The position numbers and the translations under genes were made by a program. 64,000 nucleotides of DNA from positions 99,416 to 163,415 of the forward strand of contig VKHL01000060.1 in the NCBI GenBank assembly GCA_015146655.1. The letters are read 5' to 3'. The notes under the pieces were generated by a model. It ran no database searches. It saw only the letters and a list, made by a program, of their open reading frames with translations, and had not been told where the DNA came from. The stretch comes from Ochromonas danica (lineage: Eukaryota > Sar > Chrysophyceae > Chromulinales > Chromulinaceae). Positions 1-10,600 of this stretch are shown here, in pieces (the stretch's first letter is position 1; every line of letters begins with the position of its first letter).

Positions 1-152
1 AGACTAGCTGTGATGATAGCCTGCCAATCAACCTCCCTCTGAGAAGATGGAAAGTCATAATTGAAAGCTTCTCTCAGCTTCCTCAAACAACTACTACAGC
101 TACTACAGCTACTACTACTACTTCCACTTACTAACTACTATCAACTACTAAG

Positions 153-1019
153 ATGAGCATCGCTGTCACTGGAGCCACGGGTCAACTGGGTCGTCTTGTC
201 ATTAAGCACTTGGTCAAGCAAGCTGGTGCGGGAGTGCAGATCATCGCGGCTGTCCGCTCTCCTTCCCGTGCCGCAGATCTGGCCGAGCTGGGCATCGAGG
301 TCCGCAAGGCAGACTACACCGAGCCCGCCTCGTTGGAAGAAGCCTTCCGCGGAGTGTCGAAGCTGTTGTTGATCTCGTCGAACGAGATGGGAAGTCGTGT
401 GGAGCAGCATCGCAATGCGATCGAGGCAGCCAAGCGATGTGGTGTGCAGCTCTTGGTCTACACGAGTCTTCTGCGCGCTCCCAACAGTCCGTTGACCACA
501 TGCACAGTGGAACATGGTGTGAGCGAAGAGATGTTGAAAGGCAGCGGGATCCCTTTCATCATCTTGCGCAATGGATGGTACACGGAGAACTACCTGCGCT
601 GTATCCCTGTGGCCTTGCAACATGGAGCTGTGATGGGTGCAGCAGGAGAGGGCAAGATCTCGGGTGCTGCTTGTGAAGACTACGCGGAGGCTGCGGTGTC
701 AGTGTTACTGTCCCCTGAGAGCCATGTCAACCAAGTGTACGAGCTGGCGGGAGACGAGTCCTTCACTCTGAGCGAGTTCGCAGCCGAGTTGAGTGCTCAA
801 GCTGGTCGCAGCATCCCGTATGTGAACATGAGTCAGAGCGAGTATGCCTCGGCTTTGCTGGGAGCTGGTCTTCCTCAAGCTATTGCTGATCTGATAGCGA
901 ACTGTGATGGAGGTGCCTGTCAGGGAGGTTTGTTTGAAGATGGCAAGCAGCTGAGTCGTCTGATTGGACATGGCACGACTCCTCTGCATGTGTTGATCAA
1001 GAGAGCATTACAAGTCTAA
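153..1019 (+). CDS. NmrA-like NAD(P)H:quinone oxidoreductase (QOR2/YtfG type), intronless
   Basis: This 288-residue protein is an atypical short-chain dehydrogenase of the NmrA/QOR2 type, a family that reduces quinones or senses NAD(P)H in the cytosol. The N-terminus starts with a beta strand and the dinucleotide-binding loop GATGQLG (residues 7-13). Further family marks are AAVRSP (about residue 32), the YTSLLRA segment near residue 108, and the ILRNGWYTEN segment near 137, which matches the bacterial QOR2 core. The length is normal for the family. The reading frame is uninterrupted, unlike most neighbours, and lacks the glycine and serine runs seen elsewhere, so its base composition looks different. 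This suggests acquisition from bacteria, although an ordinary intronless gene is possible. A second, inverted copy begins at the far end of the window. Confidence 0.85.
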   Translation: MSIAVTGATGQLGRLVIKHLVKQAGAGVQIIAAVRSPSRAADLAELGIEVRKADYTEPASLEEAFRGVSKLLLISSNEMGSRVEQHRNAIEAAKRCGVQLLVYTSLLRAPNSPLTTCTVEHGVSEEMLKGSGIPFIILRNGWYTENYLRCIPVALQHGAVMGAAGEGKISGAACEDYAEAAVSVLLSPESHVNQVYELAGDESFTLSEFAAELSAQAGRSIPYVNMSQSEYASALLGAGLPQAIADLIANCDGGACQGGLFEDGKQLSRLIGHGTTPLHVLIKRALQV

Positions 1020-1234
1020 GGAGAGGAAGATGGTGGTGTTGGTTTATGGGTTGGAGTGTATTGTATTGTAGTGTATGTTGTTATCTACTTTCTCTTACTA
1101 CTACACTAAGATCAATAGGATAATCTTCTCCAAGTAACAATTCAAGTTAAAACAAATGCTTATTTTGTGTTGTGTTAGAAGAGGATTGATTGCACAGATG
1201 ATGGTTGGTTCTTTAGCAACTGTGGAGAACCAAA
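930..1234 (+). repeat. Inverted-repeat arm shared with 63702-64000
   Basis: The last 29 codons of the oxidoreductase plus about 215 nt of 3' flank match the reverse complement of the window's last 299 bases with scattered substitutions and small indels. Similarity stops abruptly just after the shared TCTTTAGCAACTGTGGAGAAC segment. The coding part differs only at synonymous positions, while the 3' flank differs more. The repeat probably extends leftwards through the whole gene, but the partner arm is cut by the window end. Confidence 0.9.
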
Positions 1235-1246
1235 TTGCAAATCAAT

Positions 1247-1264
1247 CCATGGAATTCCATGGAA
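1247..1264. promoter_or_regulatory. Overlapping CCATGGAA palindromes upstream of the SAM-TIR gene
   Basis: Two overlapping copies of the dyad (T)TCCATGGAA lie about 355 nt before the SAM-TIR start codon, the second being a perfect TTCCATGGAA. The motif GAAACTGAAA follows at 1280-1289. The same dyad occurs near 15155, 39106 and 39180, close upstream of other genes. A regulatory role is inferred from this recurrence only. Confidence 0.35.
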
Positions 1265-1617
1265 AGTCAACCGTTTCGTGAAACTGAAAACGGCAGAAGA
1301 TTCCGTTCCATCATCAACTCACTCACTGAAGAGCGCCCCTCTTCCCCTGTTGGTTGCCCCAATTGACTTACTCAGAGCCTTCTTCTCCTTCGCCTGCTAA
1401 TCACAATCAAATTCTTATCGTTGACTCTCATCCTATTGACATTTCCTTTCCTATTTAGAAACCACTGTGTTATACTAGTATCTTCGTTCAATCAAATTCA
1501 CCCTTGGCTCTAGACTTCAATATCTATCATAAATCCTTGATTATTATCCTTCTCTTTATTCGTATTGCCTTTTCTCGTATATTTATTATTGTTCTATTTG
1601 CTTATTATTAAATAATT

Positions 1618-3762
1618 ATGGGTGCTGCTGCTTCAGAGATTTCTTTACCATCGTTAACCCCTCAGCAAGTTGGGGATATGGTGGCTAACTTAGGCGCTGC
1701 CTTTGAGCCATATAAAGCTCGTCTTATTAGTGATGGCATTTCTGGAGATGTCCTCATGTCGCTATCTGATAGTGATATGAAGGATATGCTCAAGGGTCTT
1801 GGTATTGAGAATGTGGTCCATGTGAAAGTTCTTATCTCTCATTTCAACGAATTGAAGGCTGAAAACTCGACTGTTCATGGAGGTAATGCAGGTGATGTAC
1901 AAACTGGCAACGATCCTGATTGCTGCAAATACTATGCACTCCCCAGCGACTTCCAAGTTGGTGAGAAGATTACCAAAACTCCTCGCAACACCATGACGAA
2001 ACTCTTCGAAATCCAAGGTATTCCCGTTGATCCTACTGATCTTGACACTGCTGTGGAGAAGATCGCGAAGGCTGTTGGGAGTGGCTTTGGTGACGGGAAG
2101 GAGAAGTATGACTGCTTCATTAATTATCGTGTTGCTTCGGATGCTGATTTGGCAGAGAAGCTGTATTTATACCTTCGCACTAAGTCGATCTATGCATTCC
2201 TTGACAAAAAGTGCTTGGAAAATGGTGAGAGGTGGAAGGATGGGTTTTTAACTGGATTGATGAAAAGCAAGTGCTTCCTTGCCTTGATCTCTCGTAATGG
2301 ATTGGAACGAGTTCGCGATGAATCAGCTGATCATACTTGGGACAATGTTCTTCTGGAGTATGAGACTGCTTTGAATGTAAGTATGTCTTTGTTGCATGGC
2401 ACTAATTTATATGCATCTTTGACATAACTTTCGTTTGTAAATACAACAATATAGATAAAAGATGTAACCAAGAACCCCAAGTATATCTGTCCACTTCATG
2501 TTGGACAATGTGATAAAGGAGTCTTGACCAAGTTCATCGACTTTGCGTCTTCTTTATATCCTGACTCAATCGAAGCTGTGAAGAAACCTCCTCCGCCAAC
2601 TTCAGCAAAGGTGGCAGCCAGCACACCTCCTGTACCACCAGCTGCGCCTCCTGTACCTGTTCATACCAACAATAACAAGATCGATGAAAGTGAAGATGCC
2701 CAAGAAGAAGAGGAGCAAGAAGAAGCTGATGCTGGTGAAGAAGATCAAGAGGCTTATCATGATCATGATGATAATAATATTAGAGTATGTGGTGTATGTG
2801 ATTTGGCACTCAGTCTCCAGCCCAAGGGGACTTGGGGTGATGGTTGGGGCTGTGATTGGCCTGGTCATGAAGGTCCTAATTATTTCCGTTCCAGCGATCC
2901 TTTGTATGGATGCCCCACAGTGAAGGAGTGTAATTGGGGAGTTTGTCAAGCTTGTTGGGAGAATATTCAAGCAACGATGCAGCAGATGGCAGATGAATCG
3001 AAAGAAGAGGATGAGTGGGAAATAGTTGATCAACCGGAAGGTACCCGTTCGAAATACAATGATTCTTATTATTGTGATGTGAAGAAGGTGTCATGCAAGA
3101 TGGACGGAGAGACCGGGTTTACTTGTGTGGTGAATTACAGTGTGAGAGGTGACATGTCCTTAGGAGCTCTTCAATCCCCCAAGACTTCACGATTGGTCAT
3201 TGGTGGACATAAATACACTTGTGATGAGTTGAAGATCTATATCCAGGATATGTTTCAAATCCAAGGTGACTTGATCTACCATCTGTCGATGGATTGTTTA
3301 CCTGATTTTGTAGAGAAGCAAGTTGGATTTATCTTTGGTGAGTCTGGGTACAGCACTGCCCAGTTAGTGGTTCCAGGATCTGAGAACAATTTCTGTACTC
3401 TTCCAACATGCTCTAATGGTCATACGATGACGATCTCTGACTATGCCCAGGGTAATTATCGCTATGGCTATGTGTGCGATAATTGTCGTCAGGGCAAGCG
3501 AGATTTGAGATGGTTTTGCCATCCCTGCTCCTCCGACTTATGCTTTAACTGTCAACCCATCATGCCAATGCAACCTGTGTGCAACAAGGGGCATAAGATG
3601 GAAAGAAGAACCACCAATCCGAAGGAATATGGCGGGTCAGCTCGTTGTGATGTTTGCAAGAGAAATAATCTACCTTACGATCCCGAATTCTATCACTGCA
3701 AAGATTGCAAATATGATCTCTGCCTCAAATGTACGACTCAGCAAGTTGCCAGTGCGGAATAA
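1618..3762 (+). CDS. SAM-TIR protein with C-terminal cysteine-rich zinc-binding modules
   Basis: Two exons (1618-2376 and 2455-3762) encode 688 residues. The N-terminus MGAAASE fits an N-myristoylation signal, so membrane attachment is likely. A SAM domain occupies about residues 12-80 and a TIR domain about 163-300, starting at KYDCFINYR. The segment WDNVLLEYETAL places E247 where SARM1-type TIR enzymes carry the NAD-cleaving glutamate. After a Pro/Glu-rich linker, from about residue 345, come three blocks of paired CxxC motifs (for example VCGVC, VCDNC, WFCHPC, CKDCKYDLCLKC) resembling C1-like or ZZ fingers. SAM domains drive oligomerisation and TIR domains either signal or cleave NAD+, so an NADase role in cell death or stress is plausible but inferred. 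The exon joint ALN-IKDV is in phase. Confidence 0.8.
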
Positions 3763-4464
3763 GTCTGGCTTGTGTATCCCTATATCATTATTCATTGTTG
3801 TGTATTGGTTGACATCATTAGTCACTATTGCTACACCTTAGAAAGTATTTTATTGCACTTGTAATGATAAGTCTTAGTAAAGTTCTCCAGAACCATGTGG
3901 AAGTTGTCAAACCTTGCTCTAATAGATATAGATGTCTTAACACGAACACAGAAAAGAAGATAGTTGTGCTAAGATACTGGGACCAAAGTAAATGAATCCC
4001 TATCTGCAAAAAGCGGGAAGGACTGATACATTATGTAGTTGCTTTTAGGACGGAACTCTAAACACAATCGAAATCTAACAATTGAACAAGCACTGAAAGA
4101 AAAGGAGCCATAAATGTTTGCCACTCATGAACACCAAACAATCGATTATCTTCAACACAATCGTCATTTTATACTTGTACATCACTTTCCTATGCATCGT
4201 ACTATACCATTGTTGATTCTAATGGACTTGTTGTATTAGTAATAGTCCAATCTATTAATCTCAAGACAGTGTTCAATATTCTACTATTTCATTTTGTTAT
4301 AATCTTTACTAAAGTATACTAGTAGTTCTCTAGAACTATGATATCAAAATTGCCTCAATCAAAACCTTCTCTAACAGATTCAAATAGCTAGCTATGAGCT
4401 CTCACTCTCTCTCTCTCTGTCTCTGTGTCTCACTCTAACACACTACTAGACTAGACTAGACCAA
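3763..4464. other. Intergenic region between two convergent genes
   Basis: These 700 bases separate the 3' ends of the SAM-TIR gene (plus) and the NADH dehydrogenase (minus). The stretch is AT-rich, with a short (CT)n run near 4399-4431 and tandem CTAGA near 4446-4460. I see no convincing coding frame or RNA gene; the small open frames lack codon bias and motifs. Confidence 0.6.
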
Positions 4465-4609
4465 CTAAGCTCCCAGTGTTCTTCCAAACAAGCGTGCCTT
4501 AATCCAATCCAATGTAATTAGAGCACGATTACGCCATGATACTTGTTTGAACCAATATATACCTCTCCATAAGAGAAATCCTACTTGACCAGTACCACGA
4601 AATGACTAT

Positions 4610-4660
<51 letters not shown>

Positions 4661-5840
4661 TCCAGAATCAATTAGAAGAACACATCATTCTACTACAGTA
4701 TAGAGTCAGACAACCAGTACCTTCTGATCAAGTGCTATTTGTGCTAATGCTTGTGAAGCACCAATATAAGCAAGAATACCCAAATTTAAGAATTGAAACG
4801 GTTTAGCATAATCAACATCATATTTCTCATTCTCTACAGATAAGGCTAATTGACCTAAACCAACCTTATCTGAGATAAACCGTATATTTGGAGGAGAACG
4901 AGGAGGATGTTGATGAATTAATGAACTAGTAATAGTTGCAGCTATAGTTTGATCTGCATTATCACTGTATCGAGACAATACAGACTCCATCATGACATTA
5001 GACTGTTCTTCTTGATTATCTACATTGACTTCAGATATACTAGAAGGTGGTGATGAAGATGAAGATGATGTCCGAATGATTGATTGTGTAACACCATCAA
5101 GAGAACGAATACGATAAGGTGCTACAGAAGGATCAGCAGACAGATTAAATCCTTTTGAAAATAGACGTCCTAAATAAGCACCTTGTTGAGAAGCCACCTA
5201 GTAGAACAACAACAACCACCACCACCACCATTAGCTTGCTTATTGTCTACTAGTACTACCACTGTAGACTAGATACTGTACACTACCTGTGCAGTAGCTG
5301 GTAGAGGAGAATCAAGATCTATACTACAATCTCCTATAGCTAGTACATTACGAACTCCTTTCACTCTCAACCAACTATCTGTAACTAGACGTCCCTTGGC
5401 TTTACTTTGTAAGTCCTTTTGTTCAGGAATCTACGATACAGTATAGTATAGTATCATAACAATATGACATGAACCTTCCTTACAGTAATGATAGGTTATG
5501 ATCTACTATATTACCTTATTGATAGCTCCTAGGACAAATGGAACAGGACCATTACCTGCTGCCCATACACAGAATCCATAATTTAACTTTTCACCATTAC
5601 TAAAGGTAATGACTTTATCACCCACTTCCCTATTAAGTTAACACATCCATCATCATTTATCATGACCGTTAGTCCTTATTAGAGAGATAGAGAGATGAAC
5701 TTACTTGACACCACACCGTAGTTTAATATGTGTAATCTCATGAGGAATATAACCATCTTTAACTAAGGCAGTTGCTCGTTCTACCACATCAACAACATCA
5801 CCAACAATAAGAGTAACAACAGTGTTATGTTGTTACTAAC

Positions 5841-5888
<48 letters not shown>

Positions 5889-7190
5889 GAGAGTCTTCTA
5901 ACCTGTTAACTTCTTCAATGCTTCTTCTTGTAATGATTTATCAAAGACAGGTAAGATTGTCTCACCTGCTTCAACTAATGTAATACGAACATATTTCAAC
6001 AAATGTCCATAATACTTCCTTCCTTCTACTTCAATCCAATCTCTTAATTCAGAGGTAAACTCTACACCAGTTGGTCCAGCACCAACAATCACAAAGGATA
6101 AAGCATCATAGATATCATCTTCTGATTGATTAGGTATATTAGCACGTTCAAATGAATTAGCAATCGCTTTACGTAGATTAATCGCATCTTCAATCTGTTT
6201 TAAGAATTGACAATGATCACGTACACCTTTAATATTAAACGTATTAACAGTAGCTCCAACAGCAATGACAAGATAGTCATAATGAATATCAAAAGTAGCT
6301 ATATCACATGCTGTTCCTTGACATTTTACTGAAACACATTGTAAACTTTGTTCTGTAAAGTTAATCTCTGTAGCAGCAGCTTCTAAATAATCAATTAAAG
6401 GATTAACATTACGAATAGGTTCACAAATTGATTGAAATTCAACACTACCAACAGCTGAAGAAGCTAACATAGGAGTGAAAGTAAAGAAATGTCTAGGAGA
6501 GATGACTTGTATATCATATTGTGTAGCATCAATTGTCTTAATTAATGCATGTGCACCCCATCCTGACCCTAAGATAACCACTTTAGGTCTATTAGGTTGA
6601 TTTTGTTTTAAAATACGTCGTATATAATAAGGATCAATCCCTTGATAAGCATCATGAACTACTTTAGAAAGTTGATAATCATCTATTGTTTGCATGATAC
6701 GTTCTGTGAAAATTTCATTAAATGGTCTTTTCAGTTTTAAAGTATCCATAAGATATAGAAAGCCTTCAGTAGTGATAGTTTGGTTAGTAGTGTCAATGTT
6801 AGCAGATTGTTGTTGTTGTAAGGTAGAGACTTCAAATGATTGTCTTAGAGTAGCACGTACACGATCTTCTGTTAATGTATTAGAGATATAGTCATCATCT
6901 TCTTCATTGTTATTGTCATTGAGGTCAATAGGAGATTGATAGAGAACAGTGTGTGACCTACTAGTAGTGTGTGACCTAGAGGGAGAGGTTAGGAGAGGGA
7001 GAGGGAGAGGTAGTTTATAGGCTGAGGTGAGAGTAGGAGAAGTCTGTTGGTGATAGAAAGAAGAAGTCAAGATAAGTAGAAGAACAGACCACCACCACCT
7101 CCTCCACCAACAATAAGTACCAACAAGTGCTTCAACTTTCATCTTTATTATTATTAGTATTATAATAATAAGAAATGAAAGAAAATGCAA
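4465..7190 (-). CDS. Type II (alternative, rotenone-insensitive) NADH dehydrogenase, mitochondrial
   Basis: Six exons (7190-5903, 5835-5705, 5629-5515, 5430-5287, 5197-4721, 4605-4465) encode a single-subunit flavoprotein that passes electrons from NADH to ubiquinone without pumping protons. The FAD-binding motif VVILGSGWGAHA, the segment SPRHFFTFTPMLAS, the NADH-binding FVIVGAGPTGVE, the ATAQVASQQGAYL region and the typical membrane-anchoring end GFLLWRGIYWFKQVSWRNR are all present. The true start is probably the methionine at 7142, and the hydrophobic, Ser/Arg-rich leader fits organelle import. The protein is longer than usual (about 765 codons) because of a Ser/Asn-rich insertion in exon 5. 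The exon 1/2 junction cannot be phased with GT-AG rules, because exon 2 opens with an in-frame TAA. All other joints are clean. Confidence 0.88.
4612..4655. repeat. (CA)n microsatellite in the last NADH dehydrogenase intron
   Basis: About 20 CA units, ending in CACGCACA, fill most of the last intron directly beside its acceptor site. Confidence 0.9.
5840..5891. repeat. (GAAA)n microsatellite in NADH dehydrogenase intron 1
   Basis: About 12 units of GAAA (CTTT on the coding strand) form the polypyrimidine part of intron 1. This is the intron whose acceptor does not restore the frame. Confidence 0.9.
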
Positions 7191-7632
7191 GTGCAGTTAG
7201 TTGCTTTCTCCTCAAGAGGAAAGAGGATGATGACAGCAGGACTACTTGTAGGACGACGACGGCAGAGAGTGGAAATGTTCCACATCGTCTCGTCTCGTCC
7301 AGGAGGCAGAGGCACCAGACCTGGCCGAGATGACGTTGCTTACGACCAGGCATTGTTAACTTAGTAAATTTGGGTGGACTAGTACAGTCTAGCAGACTGG
7401 CAATCTAGACCAGCCGAGAAATACCCGAATTACGGAAATACGGAAATACGGAAATGGAAAACAAACGGCTCGTTTCTTTCAGTTGTTGTTGTTGCAAAGT
7501 TTGAAATTGATTGCTTTGACTGATTGAGTGAGTGATTGATTGTCTCTTTTGCTTTCTAAAAGAAGTATCAGGTCTCAAGATCATTCTTTCTATGAGAAGC
7601 ATATCTCTGTCTAGATAGATTTATCATAAAAA
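7191..7632. promoter_or_regulatory. Divergent promoter region of NADH dehydrogenase and NCAPD3
   Basis: The two genes start back to back across about 440 bases. The stretch holds three direct copies of a TACGGAAA unit at about 7432-7455, a TTTCAGTTG element near 7480 and a tandem TGATTGAG tract near 7520-7545. I see no TATA box that stands out and no coding frame with family resemblance. Confidence 0.45.
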
Positions 7633-10600
7633 ATGAATATTCTAATAGAGAGTATTTCAAATCTTGATCTAAGAACATGTCAATCTTACCTTGCCACTGC
7701 TGACACCTCCCCCTCCTCCTCCTCCTCCTCCATGGAGCTACCAGAGACTGAAGAGGACCAAGAAGGTGTAGATCAGACCCGCCACCGCCTCCTCCTCCTA
7801 CCCTTCCCAAAGGACAAGTTCCTATCTTGGGTAGAGAGAGAAAGCAATAATATCGAATTATTACCTAAAATCTGTACTTTCCTCACTCAGAAAGTACAAC
7901 AACACAGTGAGAATATTGATGATGACCCCATTGGTAAGCCCCACCTCCTCCTCCTCCTCCTTCCTCCCTCTACAGTACCTCTCTTACCCTATATGGGGTG
8001 CTATGGTATGGTATGCTATGCTGTGAACAGGTGCTCTCTCCTGCTGTGAAGTCATCTTAAGAGTTCAATCTTATCCCGCAGCCTCTGCTACAGGATGTAG
8101 ATCTTATGCTAGTCTTCAATGTCTCTATCAAGTGCTATTGAAGTCGATTACCACTTGCTCTAGGATCATGGAAGAGGGTCCATCTAGTACTACAACCTCC
8201 AAGAGTAAGGCATCAGCTGCAGCAGCGACGATGACGGCGATGATGGAGGAGGAGCAGGAGGAGGAAGGAGGGGAGGTAGATGATGACATGCCCTCCTCTC
8301 AAACACGTGCTAGTCAACGTCGCAAGAAGCCAACAAGTCGATCTTCTTCTACTGCTACTAGTACACCCTCTAATGTACAATCAGCGTTACCTTCAGCATT
8401 GACTAGTCTAGTGGTAGCCTTGGATGAGACCATGACAATGATGTGGCAAAGTATGGAGAAAGAAGAGGAATTACAACTGATAGCAGCTGAAGGAATGTGG
8501 AAGATTGTTCTTCTACTTCATCACTTACACAACATTAACACAGGTACAATATGTACACAATATGTCATATACACTATATACTACTTTAACATGTCATATA
8601 TACACTATATACTACTTTAACATGTCATATACGCTGTATACTACTTTAACATGTCATATATACACTATATACTACTTTAACATGTCATATACGCTGTATA
8701 CTACTTTAACATGTCATATATACACTATATACTACTTTAACATGTCATATACGCTGTATACTACTTTAACATGTCATATACACTATATACTACTTTAACA
8801 TGTCATATATACACTATATACTACTATATGATGATGTCTAATCAGCTATGTGGTGGTGGTGATTGTTGTTGTTCATAGCACAAGAGAAGATCTATTCAGC
8901 TCTCTGTCACTTTGCTGGACTATCTACAACTACTTTAATGACTTTACATCGTAGTTTATTATCGTTATTATCACTTAATTCAGGTGAGCTAGAATACTCC
9001 TTTTTATTGTCTAATGTTTTTAAGTTAATGACGGTGTGTGTGTGTGTGTGATGTACTAGCACGAGGTAGTGGTAGTTCCACCGTACAGAATAAGGCGAAG
9101 TCTGTGAAGAATGCGCACAGTATACTAGCAGCAGCTTATACAGCTAATGTCCTTCCTTATATCCTGGTGACTCTACCACACAAGATGATGACCAGTCGTG
9201 GTAGTAATAGTAGCAGTCAAACACCTGCTAAATCCCCCGCAGTAGGAGGTAGTGGTAGTGTGTTAGCTAACACACCGGGTAGTGCACGATCTACTACTTC
9301 TTGTATGTCAACCATGACTACTACCTCTACCACTACTGCTGTCTCTACCTCTACACCTACCACTACCTCTCTATCTTTGTGTGGGCAGGTAGTAGTAGGC
9401 TTATGTCAACGACTGATTCTCTCAGCACCAACTGATCGTCAACCTTTACGTACTTTACTATCTGGCACTATAGCTCAACTAATAGAGAAGATGGTTATGT
9501 TAAGTGATGATGAACTACAACCACAAGTACAACTACAACAAGTTACACCTCATAACAGCATCATGTCAAGTGCTAATGGAAAGCTATTGCGTAAGTTTGG
9601 CAAACAACAACTACATCAACAGCTACATCATCACACTAGTGCTAAATGTGTGATTGCTATGTTTGACTTCCTTGTTAAGTTACTGTCAGCTGAAGTAGTA
9701 CAACAACGATCTATGGCATTGGATATTGTACTAGCTCTTCTCACTTCCTCTACTAGCTCTACTACCTTCTCCTCCTCTACTAGTAGTACTGGTAACAACA
9801 CACTTGGTAGTAATAAAGTGTGGCAGTTGTTTACTTTAGTTAATGATGACAGTAACAAGACTTTATCATCAATGAATGAAGAAGAAGAGAAGGAGAAGGA
9901 GAAGGGTAGTAGCTATGGTAATGGTAATGATGGTAGTAATGATGCTACTACCACTTCAATGATGATGAGAAGGTATCCCTGGATGTCAGTGTTAGTCCTT
10001 TGTCTTGGTCGCTGTCTGGATAGTCATGGTGGTATTCGATTCAAAGCTCTCTCTGTGCTAATGGCATTACTTGAGTTAGACTCCTCCTCCTCCACCACCA
10101 CTACCTCTACCTCTGCTACCCATAGAGGCATGGCTATGCTACATCAATTGATGACTAGCTTTGGCTACTATGGCCATTCCCTTCCCTCTGTAGTAGTATC
10201 ACTACCAGGTGAGGTAACATCACGTGGTAGTAAGAAGAAGGGTAGTAGCAGCAGTAGTAGTGTAGAGAGTGTCGCTAGTCCTCTACGAGGAGGTGTAGAA
10301 GGTCTAGGCCTCGGTCTGTTTGGTATGTTAAAGCAGTTGATGGCATTAGAGAGTAAAGGACAGATGAAAGGTAGACTATTACAAGTTTACAGTCTAGCTT
10401 TGACTAAGCCATGGTATGTTACCAAACAACAACAACTACTACCATTGCATGATAATGTTGTGGTTACATTCTCCTCTTCTCCTCCTCCTCCTACTACTAC
10501 TACCCGTCATGAGAAGGAGGAGGAGGAGGTGGTGGTGGAGGTACACTATATGTCTATCACAGAGGAAGATCTACATCCTTTTATAATGAATATACAACCT

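Noticed and set aside
1255-1264. Heat-shock element reading of TTCCATGGAA
   Set aside because: The TTC and GAA half-sites are four bases apart, whereas heat-shock elements need two, and no third pentamer follows.
5830-5836. Alternative genetic code with TAA read as Gln, to rescue the NADH dehydrogenase frame
   Set aside because: Other genes end in TAA, TAG or TGA at expected positions, so a single awkward junction is better explained by an indel or an unusual splice site.
8505-8798. Repeat protein YTLYTTLTCHI on the plus strand
   Set aside because: It lies entirely in the NCAPD3 intron and merely reads through the 60-bp dimers.
8560-8835. Possible CRISPR-like array because of regularly spaced 30-bp units
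   Set aside because: Units are directly contiguous with no unique spacers, and the window is eukaryotic.
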